Below are positions 54,642 through 64,000 of a stretch of DNA of 64,000 nucleotides, piece after piece (positions within the stretch are counted from its first letter, which is position 1; each line of letters opens with the position of its first letter). The notes below the pieces were generated by a model. It was not told the origin of the DNA. It made no database searches and was given only the letters and a program-made list of their open reading frames with translations. Origin of the DNA: Bacillus sp. PK3_68 (GTDB lineage Bacteria; Bacillota; Bacilli; Bacillales; Domibacillaceae); the NCBI RefSeq assembly GCF_003600835.1, contig NZ_NQYC01000001.1:3991001-4055000 (forward strand). Direction: 5' to 3'. Position numbers and translations under genes: made by a program.

Positions 54642-56899
54642 ATGAAAATCGAATGAATATGAAAAGAGGAGCAGCGATATTATTTGTAATATTCGCCCTG
54701 CTCTTTTTTGTCTTATTTGCCCGTTTTCTCTTTATACAAATATCGGGAAAAGCAGATGGACACGCATTAAAGAGTGAAGCTCTGCAAAAGTATTTGCGAA
54801 CGGATGTGCTGGAGTCAAACAGAGGAACGATTTATGATCAGCATGGAGCAGTGATTGCCGAGGATGCCACCTCTTTTACACTTGCCGCTATTTTAGATCC
54901 TTCGATGACAACGAATCCAAAAAAGCCAAAGCACGTAACGGACCCGGAAAAGACCGCAACTGTGTTGGCCAAATATATTGATATGGACAAAAGTGAAATT
55001 GAAAAGCGTTTGGAGAAAAAAGGGGCTTTCCAAGTAGAATTCGGAAAAGAGGGCCGAGATCTGTCAAACAGTGTAAAAAAGAAAATTGAGGCAGAAAGAC
55101 TACCGGGGATTATCTTCTTAAGGGATTCAAAACGTTTTTATCCGAATGGTAAATTTGCTTCTCATTTAATTGGTTTTACGCAAAAGCTTGAAGAGAAAAA
55201 AGGCAATCAAGTGATTCAGCGTACTGTTGGACAAATGGGAATTGAAAAAACTTATGAAAAATATTTAAAAGGAAAAGATGGGAAAATCCAATATAAAAGC
55301 GACTTATGGGGATACTTGCTTCAGGATAAGAAGGAGATGATTCAAGAGCCCGATGATGGGGATCACATTTATTTAACGATCGACACAAAAATTCAAACCT
55401 TTTTAGAAGATGCGTTGAATGAAGTAGAAAAGGAATATAAGCCAGGAAAAGCTTTTGCGATTGTGGCCGATGCTAAAACTGGGAAGATTCTTGCTATGGG
55501 CCAGCGGCCGTCTTTTCACCCGGATACACGAGCAGGTCTTGGAGACAATTGGAGCAATGATCTTGTGGAATACTCATTTGAACCAGGTTCAACAATGAAA
55601 ATCTTTACACTTGCTTCGGCCATCGAGGAAGGTGTTTTTCATCCGAATGAGCTTTACAAGTCAGGCACGTATAAAGTGGGCCGAGAGGCTATTCGTGATC
55701 ATAATGGAGGAGCAGGCTGGGGGCCGATTACTTATTTAGAAGGAGTGCAGCGTTCTTCAAACGTTGCTATGGCTAACTTGTTGGAAAAAATGGGACCGGA
55801 TGTTTTCAGGCAGTATTTAGATGATTTTCATTTCGGGCAAAGAACAGGCATCAGGCTGCCGAACGAAGCAAAAGGAAAAATTCTCTACAACTATCCGCTG
55901 GAAAAAGTAACGACAGCTTTTGGCCAAGGCACGACGGTTACAGCCTTGCAATTAATCCAGGCTGCGACTGCTGTTGCTAACGATGGAAAGATGATGCGTC
56001 CTTATGTAATTGATAGAATAGTAGATGATAAGACAAAGAAAGCTCTTGTGGAGAACAAGCCTGAAAAAGTAGGAGAACCGATTTCAAAAGAGACAGCTCA
56101 ACAGGCAAGAGAAGTATTGAAAAGTGTAACAACTGCCGAACATGGCACCGGACAAATGTATCAAATTCAGGGGTACGAAGTGGCAGGAAAGACTGGAACG
56201 GCTCAAATGCCAAACCCTCAAGGCGGTTATTTACATGGAGCAAATAACTATATTTTCTCCTTTTTAGGTATGGCCCCTGCGAAAGACCCTCAGCTTGTCG
56301 TTTATGTAGGTGTTGCCCAGCCGAATCTTGATGGGGAAGCAGGCTCTGTTCCGGTCTCGAAAATATTTAATCCAGTTATGCGTAACAGCTTGCAATATTT
56401 GAACATTGAACCGAAGCAAACGCCAGCAGCCAAATCTATTAAACTGGAGAATTTTAAAAATAAGACTGTAAACCAAGTAGTTCAGGAGTTGAAACACAAT
56501 AAGATTGAACCGATCGTTATGGGAACAGGAACAAAAGTAGTTGGTCAGTCCCCAGAAGCGCGGTCGACACTTTTGCAAGGCGAAAAAGTAATCTTGCAAA
56601 CAGATGATACTGTTACGATGCCGGACATGGAAAACTGGTCACTGCGAGATGTAATGAAAGCAGCGAATCTTGCCGGTTTAAAAGTCAGCTATACAGGAGA
56701 AGGATATGTTGCCAGCCAGAACATTAAGCCAGGGGCGCCTTTAAAAAAGGGACAAAAACTAATTTTAAAGCTAATGAAACAAGAAGAAAAATTACAATTT
56801 GATCAGCAACAGAAAGAACAGCAAGAAGAAGAAAGCCAAAACGAACAAGAAGAGCAACAATCGGAAACATCAGAAGCAAATGAGGAAACAACAGGCTGA
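54638..56899 (+). CDS. pbpB: Penicillin-binding protein 2B (septal transpeptidase)
   Basis: This 753-residue class B PBP has an N-terminal transmembrane anchor (about 12-32), a dimerisation domain, a transpeptidase domain with SxxK as STMK, SxN as SSN and KTG as GKTGTAQ, two C-terminal PASTA domains (about 600-715), then a 36-residue Gln/Glu-rich tail (QQKEQQEEESQNEQEEQQ). It works with FtsW at the septum. The start overlaps ftsL (ATGA). The acidic tail makes it longer than the roughly 715-residue B. subtilis protein. Confidence 0.95.
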   Translation: MNENRMNMKRGAAILFVIFALLFFVLFARFLFIQISGKADGHALKSEALQKYLRTDVLESNRGTIYDQHGAVIAEDATSFTLAAILDPSMTTNPKKPKHVTDPEKTATVLAKYIDMDKSEIEKRLEKKGAFQVEFGKEGRDLSNSVKKKIEAERLPGIIFLRDSKRFYPNGKFASHLIGFTQKLEEKKGNQVIQRTVGQMGIEKTYEKYLKGKDGKIQYKSDLWGYLLQDKKEMIQEPDDGDHIYLTIDTKIQTFLEDALNEVEKEYKPGKAFAIVADAKTGKILAMGQRPSFHPDTRAGLGDNWSNDLVEYSFEPGSTMKIFTLASAIEEGVFHPNELYKSGTYKVGREAIRDHNGGAGWGPITYLEGVQRSSNVAMANLLEKMGPDVFRQYLDDFHFGQRTGIRLPNEAKGKILYNYPLEKVTTAFGQGTTVTALQLIQAATAVANDGKMMRPYVIDRIVDDKTKKALVENKPEKVGEPISKETAQQAREVLKSVTTAEHGTGQMYQIQGYEVAGKTGTAQMPNPQGGYLHGANNYIFSFLGMAPAKDPQLVVYVGVAQPNLDGEAGSVPVSKIFNPVMRNSLQYLNIEPKQTPAAKSIKLENFKNKTVNQVVQELKHNKIEPIVMGTGTKVVGQSPEARSTLLQGEKVILQTDDTVTMPDMENWSLRDVMKAANLAGLKVSYTGEGYVASQNIKPGAPLKKGQKLILKLMKQEEKLQFDQQQKEQQEEESQNEQEEQQSETSEANEETTG

Positions 56900-56931
56900 G
56901 GGAGTATGCGTCAGGCTTGATGATCCTTTGT

Positions 56932-56961
56932 AGAAAGCTGCTGCAGGCAGCTTTCTTTTTT
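56932..56961 (+). terminator. Terminator after pbpB
   Basis: AGAAAGCTGC pairs with GCAGCTTTCT around a short loop and is followed by T6, separating vegetative pbpB from sporulation gene spoVD. Confidence 0.88.
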
Positions 56962-57012
56962 GTATATATCTTGCTCTGTCTCTTTAATAAGGACACTCTT
57001 GTTTTCTTGTAA

Positions 57013-57040
57013 TCATAATCCCCTCCTTGTTACATATATT
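57013..57040 (+). promoter_or_regulatory. Candidate sigma-E promoter of spoVD
   Basis: TCATAAT (57013-57019), a 13-bp spacer and CATATATT (57033-57040) resemble the sigma-E consensus. spoVD is sigma-E-dependent in B. subtilis. Confidence 0.6.
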
Positions 57041-57067
57041 GAATGAGAATGGAAGGAGGGGACATGC

Positions 57068-58984
57068 TTGAGAAGAGTTTCAGCTGTCACGATTAGAAAA
57101 CGGCTTGTGTTCGCGTTGCTCGCCGGCATTACCATATTTATGATTATCGGGCTGAGGCTTGGGTATGTACAGTTCGCTTTAGGCGATGATTTGACGGACA
57201 AGGCACAAGATTTATGGAGCCGCAATATCCCTTTTGAACCGGAGAGAGGAAAGATTATCGATCGAAATGGAACGGCTCTAGCAGAGAATAAAAGCGCACC
57301 CACTGTTTATGTTGTTCCACGACAAATAGAGGACCCGGAGGAAGCGGCCAAGAAGCTGGCATCCGTCTTAAATATTGAAGAGAAAAAAGCCTATCTTCAC
57401 TTAACGAAAAAGTCATCTATTGAAAGGATCCATCCAGAAGGGAGAAAAATCTCATTTGAAAAAGCCGAGGAAATACGAAGGCTTGGCGTTAAAGGGATAT
57501 ATATCGCGGAGGATTCGAAAAGACATTATCCCTTTGGAAAAAGCTTAGCCCACGTCCTTGGTTTTGCTGGAATTGATAACCAGGGGCTTATGGGCTTGGA
57601 AGCCTATTATGATGCGGAATTAAGTGGACAGAAAGGTTCTATGAGGTTCTTCTCAGATGCAAAAGGAAAAAGGATGCCGCAAATGCCGGATGGTTATGCA
57701 GCACCGGTGGATGGCCTGGACTTAAGATTGACCATCGATTCAAATATCCAAACAATCGTGGAAAGAGAGCTTGATATTGCTGAAGCAAAATATGAGCCGG
57801 ATGGAGCCATTACCATTGCGATGAACCCAAATAATGGAGAGATTTTGGCGATGGCAAGCCGTCCTTCGTTTAACCCAGAGCAATTTCAAAACGTCTCTCC
57901 GGAAATTTATAACCGCAATTTACCGATTTGGAGCACATATGAGCCAGGATCGACCTTTAAGATTATTACGCTGGCAGCTGCTCTCGAAGAAAAGAAAGTG
58001 GATTTGTATAAGGACCATTTTCATGATTCTGGTTCGGTGGAAGTTGGTGGAGCAAGGCTACGCTGCTGGAAAAAGGGAGGCCACGGGCATCAGTCTTTCT
58101 TGGAAGTGGTGGAAAACTCTTGCAACCCAGGATTTGTAGAACTCGGCGAGCGTTTAGGAAAAGAAAAATTATTTCAGTACATCCGTAATTTCGGTTTTGG
58201 CGAGAAAACAGGTATTGATCTGCAAGGGGAAGGCAAGGGGATTCTTTTTAACATGGGGAGAGTCGGCCCAGTGGAGCAGGCTACCACTGCTTTTGGACAA
58301 GGGGTAGCAGTGACGCCGATTCAGCAGGTCACAGCTGTTTCTGCAGCCGTCAATGGAGGGATTCTCTACCAGCCATATGTAGCCAAGGAACTTATTGACT
58401 CAACGACAGGAGAAGTAGTCAAACGAAAGGCACCCGTTGTAAAAAGACGTGTAATTTCAACTGAGACGTCAGAAAAAATTCGCTTTGCACTTGAAAGTGT
58501 GGTGGCCAAAGGGACAGGAAGAAACGCATTTATCGAAGGGTATCGTGTAGGAGGGAAAACCGGGACGGCTCAGAAAGCAAAGGACGGTCGCTATCTTGAA
58601 AACAATCATATCGTTTCTTTCATCGGTGTAGCACCCGCCGATAACCCTCAAATTGTTGTTTACACAGCCATTGACAATCCGAAGGGAACTGTCCAATTCG
58701 GTGGAACTGTAGCAGCGCCGATTGTAGGGAAAATTATGGAGGATAGCTTGCAAGTGCTTGATGTCAAACCTCGCAAAAAGCAGATCGAAAAAGAAACGCA
58801 ATGGAATGACCCTCAAATTGTAGCGGTGCCTGATTTTAAAGGAATGGATAAAAAAGACCTTTCCCAGCAGCTATATAATTTTAAGCTTGAGATTGAAGGA
58901 AACGGGCAAAAGATTGTTCAGCAATCTCCCGAAGCTGGCACTAAAGTGGAAGCCGGCTCGACCATTAGATTATTCATGAATTAA
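57068..58984 (+). CDS. spoVD: Sporulation-specific penicillin-binding protein SpoVD
   Basis: This 638-residue class B PBP is needed for spore cortex synthesis and works with SpoVE. It has an N-terminal transmembrane helix (about 13-33), dimerisation domain, transpeptidase motifs STFK, SCN and GKTGTAQ, and one C-terminal PASTA domain (about 580-638; VAVPDFKGMDKKDL). The Cys of SCN matches SpoVD, where active-site-near cysteines are redox-controlled by StoA. TTG 57068 follows GGAGGGG by seven bases; the nearby ATG at 57064 is out of frame. Confidence 0.94.
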   Translation: MRRVSAVTIRKRLVFALLAGITIFMIIGLRLGYVQFALGDDLTDKAQDLWSRNIPFEPERGKIIDRNGTALAENKSAPTVYVVPRQIEDPEEAAKKLASVLNIEEKKAYLHLTKKSSIERIHPEGRKISFEKAEEIRRLGVKGIYIAEDSKRHYPFGKSLAHVLGFAGIDNQGLMGLEAYYDAELSGQKGSMRFFSDAKGKRMPQMPDGYAAPVDGLDLRLTIDSNIQTIVERELDIAEAKYEPDGAITIAMNPNNGEILAMASRPSFNPEQFQNVSPEIYNRNLPIWSTYEPGSTFKIITLAAALEEKKVDLYKDHFHDSGSVEVGGARLRCWKKGGHGHQSFLEVVENSCNPGFVELGERLGKEKLFQYIRNFGFGEKTGIDLQGEGKGILFNMGRVGPVEQATTAFGQGVAVTPIQQVTAVSAAVNGGILYQPYVAKELIDSTTGEVVKRKAPVVKRRVISTETSEKIRFALESVVAKGTGRNAFIEGYRVGGKTGTAQKAKDGRYLENNHIVSFIGVAPADNPQIVVYTAIDNPKGTVQFGGTVAAPIVGKIMEDSLQVLDVKPRKKQIEKETQWNDPQIVAVPDFKGMDKKDLSQQLYNFKLEIEGNGQKIVQQSPEAGTKVEAGSTIRLFMN

Positions 58985-59033
58985 CCGTTAGATATGGGGC
59001 TTTTCAAAGATCCAGCCGACCAAAAGTTTATTT

Positions 59034-59058
59034 CCCGCCGCTTTTTATCGGCGGGTCT
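59034..59058 (+). terminator. Terminator after spoVD
   Basis: CCCGCCG pairs with CGGCGGG around CTTTTTAT, followed by TCTTT. It is short but GC-rich. Confidence 0.7.
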
Positions 59059-59250
59059 TTCATTTATTGGGAAGGAAATAACAAAATCATGACTAAAAAA
59101 TCATGCAAAAAATTTAATTTGTGATAATATGGTCGTTGTGATTTTTTCTGAAAAGAAGTCGCATCCTTCTCTCTTTTTAGTTAAAATAGTAAAAGGCTTT
59201 GCTTAAACAACAATACATATACAGAAGCTGTACGGAAAGGATTGAAAAAA

Positions 59251-60729
59251 GTGAATCTATCAGACTTATTAAAGTCTCTCCCTTTTTATAAATTATCTCA
59301 TTCATCAAATCCGGAGATTTTATCTTTAGAGAACGACCATAGGCAAGTGCAAGAAGGGTCTTTATTTATTTGCATTAAAGGCTATACATTTGATGGTCAC
59401 ACGGTTGCACAGGAGGCGGTTAACAGAGGGGCACGGGCTATATTGGCGGAGCAGCCGGTTAAAGTGGAAGGTGCGCCTGTTATTACCGTAACGGATACAA
59501 AAAAAGCAATGGCTATTCTCGCTGATTTTTACTATGGATCGCCAACGTCCAAAATGAAGCTTGTTGGGATTACCGGTACAAACGGCAAGACAACGACGAG
59601 CCATCTTTTAACAGAGATTTATAAAGAAGCCGGCGAAACAACCGGTTTGATCGGAACGATGTACATGAAGATTGGAGAAGAAGTGATCAACACGAAAAAC
59701 ACAACTCCAGAAAGCCTGACACTACAAAAAACTTTTAAGAAAATGAAAGATAACGATGTGACAGCAGCTGTGATGGAAGTTTCTTCGCATTCGTTAGTTG
59801 AAGGCCGAGTGTGGGGATGTGATTATGATGTCGCTGTTTTTACAAATCTAACGCAAGATCATCTCGATTATCATCATACAATGGAAGAGTATCGGCGGGC
59901 AAAGGGTCTGCTATTTGCTCAGCTAGGCAATACCTATTCAACTGACAAGCCGAAATTCGCTGTGTTGAATGAGGATGAAGAAGCAACTGTCTTTTACAAG
60001 AAAGAGACAGCTGCTCATATTGTGACTTACGGGATTGATCATGAAGCTATGTTTCGGGCTACGGATATCAAGTTGACATCTAAGGGAACAGAATTTCTTC
60101 TTTGTTATCCGGAAGGGAGTAGAAAGGTTGAAACGAAGCTTGCCGGAAAGTTTAACGTTTATAACGTCTTAGCTGCTCTTGCTGCTGCTTATGCGGGAGG
60201 AGTAGAGGTTGAAACGGCGGTGCGGGCGATTGAGCGGATAGAGGGAGTAGCAGGTCGATTTGAGCTGGTAGCCAATGATCAGGGAATTGCTGTTATCGTT
60301 GACTATGCCCATACGCCTGATAGTCTCGTTAATGTGTTAAAAACTGTTCAGCCATTAACTGAAGGGCGGGTGTTTGCGATCGTGGGCTGTGGAGGCGACC
60401 GAGATCGGACAAAGCGCCCAATCATGGCTAGCGTAGCATGTAAATATGCAACGAATGCGATCTTTACATCAGACAATCCACGAAGTGAGGACCCGGCCAC
60501 TATTTTAAATGATATGGAAGCTGGGGTCACAGGAGAATTATACGAAGTCATACCCGATCGGAGAGAAGCGATCTTCTATGCCATCGAACATGCCCAACCA
60601 GGGGATGCTGTTGTTATAGCCGGGAAAGGGCATGAAACCTATCAGATCATTGGCGATAAAGTTCTGGACTTTGATGACCGGGAAGTTGCCAAAGAGGCAC
60701 TCAGCAGCCGAAAGAAAGAGGCGAATTAA
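59251..60729 (+). CDS. murE: UDP-MurNAc-tripeptide synthetase, meso-diaminopimelate adding
   Basis: This 492-residue Mur ligase adds the third residue of the stem peptide. ATP loop [14 protein letters not shown], the central VVSSHSLV-like [11 protein letters not shown] with carbamylated-Lys region, and the specificity motif DNPRSEDP, which indicates meso-diaminopimelate rather than lysine. The GTG at 59251 is preferred over TTG 59242 because AAAGG (59236-59240) is ten bases from the GTG but one from the TTG. It starts the murE-mraY-murD-spoVE run; mraY begins one base after its stop. Confidence 0.93.
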   Translation: MNLSDLLKSLPFYKLSHSSNPEILSLENDHRQVQEGSLFICIKGYTFDGHTVAQEAVNRGARAILAEQPVKVEGAPVITVTDTKKAMAILADFYYGSPTSKMKLVGITGTNGKTTTSHLLTEIYKEAGETTGLIGTMYMKIGEEVINTKNTTPESLTLQKTFKKMKDNDVTAAVMEVSSHSLVEGRVWGCDYDVAVFTNLTQDHLDYHHTMEEYRRAKGLLFAQLGNTYSTDKPKFAVLNEDEEATVFYKKETAAHIVTYGIDHEAMFRATDIKLTSKGTEFLLCYPEGSRKVETKLAGKFNVYNVLAALAAAYAGGVEVETAVRAIERIEGVAGRFELVANDQGIAVIVDYAHTPDSLVNVLKTVQPLTEGRVFAIVGCGGDRDRTKRPIMASVACKYATNAIFTSDNPRSEDPATILNDMEAGVTGELYEVIPDRREAIFYAIEHAQPGDAVVIAGKGHETYQIIGDKVLDFDDREVAKEALSSRKKEAN

Positions 60730-60730
60730 T

Positions 60731-61705
60731 ATGCTGGAGAGAGATGTATTTTTAACAATGTTTATGGCTTTTTTCGTTACCGTTATTATAGCGCCGATGT
60801 TCATTCCGTTTTTGCGGAGATTGAAGTTTGGCCAAAGTATTCGTGAGGAAGGGCCTGAATCGCACCAAAAAAAATCCGGTACACCGACGATGGGCGGCAT
60901 TGTTTTCCTGCTCGCTATCATTGTGACCGTTTTGTTTATGTCCCAGGTTTATGCAAGTATTGGAGCAGAAACGATATTGCTGCTGCTTGTAACGATTGGC
61001 TTTGGCCTGCTCGGTTTTCTTGATGACTTTATCAAAGTCGTTATGAAGAGAAACTTGGGATTAACGTCCAAGCAAAAGCTTGCAGGGCAAATTGTTATCT
61101 CTGTTCTGTTTTACATTATCTACACGAAAAATAATTTATCTACAGAATTAAGCATTCCTTTAACAGATATATCATTTGATGCTGGCATTTTATATGCTGT
61201 ATTCGTCATTTTCTGGCTTGTTGGTTTTTCCAACGCCGTAAATTTAACTGATGGGCTTGACGGGCTCGTGTCCGGAACGGCTGCTATCGCTTTTGGTGCG
61301 TTTGCTGTACTTGCATGGAATCAAGGGCTCAATGAGACTGCCATCTTTTCCTTTGCTGTAGTCGGAGCGGTGCTTGGTTTCTTAGTATTTAATGCTAACC
61401 CTGCAAAAGTATTTATGGGAGATACTGGATCGCTGGCTCTTGGTGGCGCCATCGCGGCTATTTCTATCCTGACTAAGTCTGAATTTCTCCTGCTTGTTAT
61501 TGGCGCTGTTTTCGTGGCTGAAACATTGTCGGTTATCATTCAAGTTATCTCTTTTAAAACAACAGGTAAGCGTGTGTTCCGCATGAGTCCGCTCCATCAT
61601 CATTTTGAACTGGGCGGATGGTCAGAATGGCGGGTGGTAGTTACATTTTGGACGGTCGGTGTACTGTGTGCGATGATCGGAATTTATATCGGAGCGTGGA
61701 TCTAA
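60731..61705 (+). CDS. mraY: Phospho-MurNAc-pentapeptide translocase (lipid I synthase)
   Basis: This 324-residue, ten-helix enzyme transfers phospho-MurNAc-pentapeptide to undecaprenyl phosphate. Catalytic Asp pair in FLDDFIKV, the NLTDGLDGL motif, [12 protein letters not shown] and the cytoplasmic HHHFELGGW loop are all present. ATG 60731 gives the exact family length; upstream in-frame codons overlap murE. murD follows with no gap. Confidence 0.96.
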   Translation: MLERDVFLTMFMAFFVTVIIAPMFIPFLRRLKFGQSIREEGPESHQKKSGTPTMGGIVFLLAIIVTVLFMSQVYASIGAETILLLLVTIGFGLLGFLDDFIKVVMKRNLGLTSKQKLAGQIVISVLFYIIYTKNNLSTELSIPLTDISFDAGILYAVFVIFWLVGFSNAVNLTDGLDGLVSGTAAIAFGAFAVLAWNQGLNETAIFSFAVVGAVLGFLVFNANPAKVFMGDTGSLALGGAIAAISILTKSEFLLLVIGAVFVAETLSVIIQVISFKTTGKRVFRMSPLHHHFELGGWSEWRVVVTFWTVGVLCAMIGIYIGAWI

Positions 61706-63058
61706 TTGAAAACAATAACAAACTTTCAGCATAAAAAAATTCTTGTCTTAGGGCTTGCAAAAAGTGGAGTCAGCGCGGCTTTGCTTTTACATAAACTAGG
61801 TGCTTTCGTGACGGTAAACGACCGGCAGCCCCTAAATGAAAATCCGGAAGCGCAACATTTACTTGAACAGGGAATTAAAGTGATTTGTGGAAGCCATCCG
61901 ATTGAATTGCTTGATGAAGGGTTCGAGATAATCGTGAAAAACCCAGGAATTCCTTATCATAATCCGCTTGTTGCCGGGGCGGCTGAGAGAGGGATTCCTG
62001 TATTGACAGAAATCGAGCTTGCTTATTTAATCTCTGAAGCGCCATTTATCGGAATTACCGGTACAAACGGGAAAACGACCACAACCACACTGATCTATGA
62101 AATGTTTAAGGCGGACAAGAAAAGTGCAGTACTCGCCGGGAACATTGGACAGGTTGCTTCAGAGGTAGTGCAGGAAGCGCAGCCGAAGGACCATGTAATC
62201 ATTGAATTGTCGTCTTTTCAACTGCTTGGCATAGACAAGTTCCGCCCACATATTGCGATTATTACTAATTTGTATGAGGCTCATCTTGATTACCATGGAA
62301 CGAAGGAAGAATATGCGCAAGCAAAGTTAAATATCACGAAGAACCAGACAGAGAATGATTTTTTGATAGTGAATGCGGACCAGGAGCATTTGCTACAGCT
62401 TACAGAAAAGACGGAAGCAGCACTCGTCCCTTTTTCGACAAAGGAAATGAAAGCAACAGGTGCATGTGTGCAGGATAAGTATATAGTCTTTCGAGGCGAA
62501 AAAATTATAGCTCTTGCAGAGGTTGCCCTGCCAGGTGCTCATAATTTAGAGAATATCCTGGCAGCTGTGTCTGCAGCTAAATTGGCTGGGGTGACGAACG
62601 AAGCGATTAAGGAAGTGCTGACTACTTTTTCTGGTGTAAGACATCGAACACAATTTGTTCGCGAATGGAACGGCCGGAAATTTTATAACGATTCAAAAGC
62701 AACCAATACGCTTGCTACCAAAAGCGCGTTGGCCGCATTTGACCAGCCGATCGTGTTACTGGCAGGCGGATTGGACAGAGGGAATGGATTCGATGATTTA
62801 ATTCCGTATATGAAGAATGTAAAGGCATTAATTACGTTTGGCGAAACAGCAGGAAAGCTTTCGGAAACAGCCGAAAGGGCTGGGGTAGAGAAAGTGGTAA
62901 AAACGGAAAATATGCAGCAGGCTGTGCGAGCGGCCTATGAGTCTTCCGCGGAAGGAGACATCATTTTATTGTCACCGGCTTGTGCGAGCTGGGATCAATA
63001 TAAAACTTTTGAGCAGCGTGGAGATATATTTATCGAAGCTGTGCATACATTGAAATAA
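61706..63058 (+). CDS. murD: UDP-MurNAc-L-alanine:D-glutamate ligase
   Basis: This 450-residue Mur ligase adds D-glutamate. The UDP-binding N-terminal domain (VLGLAKSGVSAALLL) is followed by the ATP loop [25 protein letters not shown], and NDSKATNT plus LSPACASWDQYKTFEQRGD of the C-terminal domain. TTG 61706 follows directly on the mraY TAA, with GGAGCGTGGA as ribosome site. Confidence 0.95.
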   Translation: MKTITNFQHKKILVLGLAKSGVSAALLLHKLGAFVTVNDRQPLNENPEAQHLLEQGIKVICGSHPIELLDEGFEIIVKNPGIPYHNPLVAGAAERGIPVLTEIELAYLISEAPFIGITGTNGKTTTTTLIYEMFKADKKSAVLAGNIGQVASEVVQEAQPKDHVIIELSSFQLLGIDKFRPHIAIITNLYEAHLDYHGTKEEYAQAKLNITKNQTENDFLIVNADQEHLLQLTEKTEAALVPFSTKEMKATGACVQDKYIVFRGEKIIALAEVALPGAHNLENILAAVSAAKLAGVTNEAIKEVLTTFSGVRHRTQFVREWNGRKFYNDSKATNTLATKSALAAFDQPIVLLAGGLDRGNGFDDLIPYMKNVKALITFGETAGKLSETAERAGVEKVVKTENMQQAVRAAYESSAEGDIILLSPACASWDQYKTFEQRGDIFIEAVHTLK

Positions 63059-63118
63059 AGAGCTTGTCTTCTTAAGCAAATTGTCGGGGCATGCTCTGGA
63101 TTCTTGAATTAGAGGTGT

Positions 63119-64000
63119 ATGCCATTGCCGGTAAAAAAATTTGCTCCTGATTACGTCCTGCTAATTTTAATTTCAGTTCTGCTCACTATTGGGATCACCA
63201 TGGTGTACAGTGCAAGCGAAATATGGGCTGAATACAAATTTCATGACGCGTTCTTTTTTGCTAAAAGGCAACTTTTATTCGCGGTTGTTGGATTTGTTGC
63301 CATGATTACCATTATGAACGTGGAGTATTGGACATGGCGCCGCTTTTCAAAATCAGCATTGATTGTCTGTTTTGTTCTGCTGATCCTTGTGTTAATACCG
63401 GGGGTTGGGATGGTAAGGAACGGCTCTCAAAGCTGGATCGGAGCAGGGGCATTTTCTATTCAGCCTTCCGAATTTATGAAGCTGGCGATGATTATCTTTT
63501 TAGCTGGGTATTTATCAGAAAACCAAAAGCATATGATTTATTTTAGAAAAGGACTGCTGCCGGCGCTTGGTCTGGCCTTTACTGCTTTTGGATTAATTAT
63601 GCTGCAGCCGGATCTCGGAACAGGAACGGTCATGATAGGAACGTGTCTTGTGATGATTTTTTTATCCGGTGCTCGGATTTTTCACTTTGCTCTTATGGGG
63701 TTCGCTGGAATTGCTGGTTTTGCAGCGTTGGTGTTGTCAGCGCCTTACCGAATCAAGCGGATTACCTCCTTTCTGGATCCGTGGTCGGATCCGTTAGGAA
63801 GTGGGTTTCAAATTATTCAATCGCTTTATGCCATTGGACCTGGAGGACTGTTTGGTCTTGGGATCGGTGGAAGCCGTCAGAAATATTATTACTTGCCCGA
63901 GCCGCAAACTGATTTTATTTTTGCGATATTAGCAGAGGAGCTTGGTTTTATCGGAGGGATTTTCACCCTCTTGCTCTTCTCATTGCTCTTTTGGCGGGGC
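63119..64000 (+). CDS. spoVE: Sporulation SEDS protein SpoVE, 3' end outside window
   Basis: The frame is open from here to the window edge (294 codons, about 80 percent of the expected 366). It is a FtsW/RodA/SpoVE glycosyltransferase: MVYSAS, FFFAKRQLLF, GVGMVRNGSQSWIG, FSIQPSEFMKLAMI, QPDLGTGTVM, GSGFQIIQSLYAIGPGGLFGLG and YYLPEPQTDFIFAILAEELG. Position after murD and closer similarity to SpoVE than to the ftsW product at 21 kb identify it. It pairs with SpoVD in cortex synthesis. The start is either ATG 63119 or TTG 63125; the site GAGGTG better fits the TTG. Confidence 0.93.
   Translation, partial: MPLPVKKFAPDYVLLILISVLLTIGITMVYSASEIWAEYKFHDAFFFAKRQLLFAVVGFVAMITIMNVEYWTWRRFSKSALIVCFVLLILVLIPGVGMVRNGSQSWIGAGAFSIQPSEFMKLAMIIFLAGYLSENQKHMIYFRKGLLPALGLAFTAFGLIMLQPDLGTGTVMIGTCLVMIFLSGARIFHFALMGFAGIAGFAALVLSAPYRIKRITSFLDPWSDPLGSGFQIIQSLYAIGPGGLFGLGIGGSRQKYYYLPEPQTDFIFAILAEELGFIGGIFTLLLFSLLFWRG

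Overview
This window is chromosomal DNA from an endospore-forming member of the Bacillaceae. The gene order closely follows the Bacillus subtilis segment ykrA-defB-ykyA-pdhABCD-speA-yktAB-suhB-ylaF..ylaN-ftsW-pycA-ctaA-G-ylbC..ylbQ-bshC-mraZ-rsmH-ftsL-pbpB-spoVD-murE-mraY-murD-spoVE. Sporulation genes (tgl, ylbD, ylbJ, ylaJ, spoVD, spoVE), bacillithiol synthesis (bshC), a caa3 oxidase with cytochrome c fused to subunit II, many TTG/GTG starts behind strong AGGAGG sites, and U-tailed hairpin terminators all fit this group. No tRNA, rRNA, prophage, insertion sequence or CRISPR array was seen.

Layout: 1-2.3 kb holds the end of a HAD phosphatase, peptide deformylase and the lipoprotein YkyA. 2.5-7.7 kb is the pyruvate dehydrogenase operon. 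7.8-10.4 kb is a variable stretch with a small membrane protein, a lipoprotein deacetylase, a 48-bp perfect palindrome, transglutaminase Tgl and the dual-function RNA SR1, whose 38-residue peptide SR1P is recognisable. 10.4-21 kb has arginine decarboxylase and the ykt/yla genes (suhB, typA, the PIN-PhoH protein YlaK, the Fur-interacting YlaN). 21-26 kb has ftsW and pyruvate carboxylase. 25.8-33.7 kb is the heme A/caa3 oxidase cluster. 33.7-47 kb is the ylb region, with an accessory patch at 38.3-41.1 kb between ylbG and rsmD. 47.1-47.4 kb holds palindromic repeats just upstream of a consensus promoter for ylbN-rpmF. 48.3-52.4 kb has an enoyl-CoA hydratase, a GNAT protein, panE and bshC. 52.8-64 kb is the division and cell wall (dcw) cluster, running off the window inside spoVE.

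Much of the window links pyruvate to its fates: oxidation to acetyl-CoA (Pdh), carboxylation to oxaloacetate (PycA) and terminal respiration (Cta). SR1P is known to act on GapA. The rest is division, peptidoglycan precursor synthesis and sporulation.

Three genes (39666-41071, ylbL, rsmH) are each broken by one missing base in a homopolymer run (T7, A7, G5). All shift in the same direction, which suggests consensus errors, although the A7 and T7 sites could also allow slippage. I found no convincing wholly new multi-gene system. The least explained items are the 48-bp palindrome, the accessory genes at 38.3-41.1 kb and the palindromic repeat pair at 47.1-47.4 kb.
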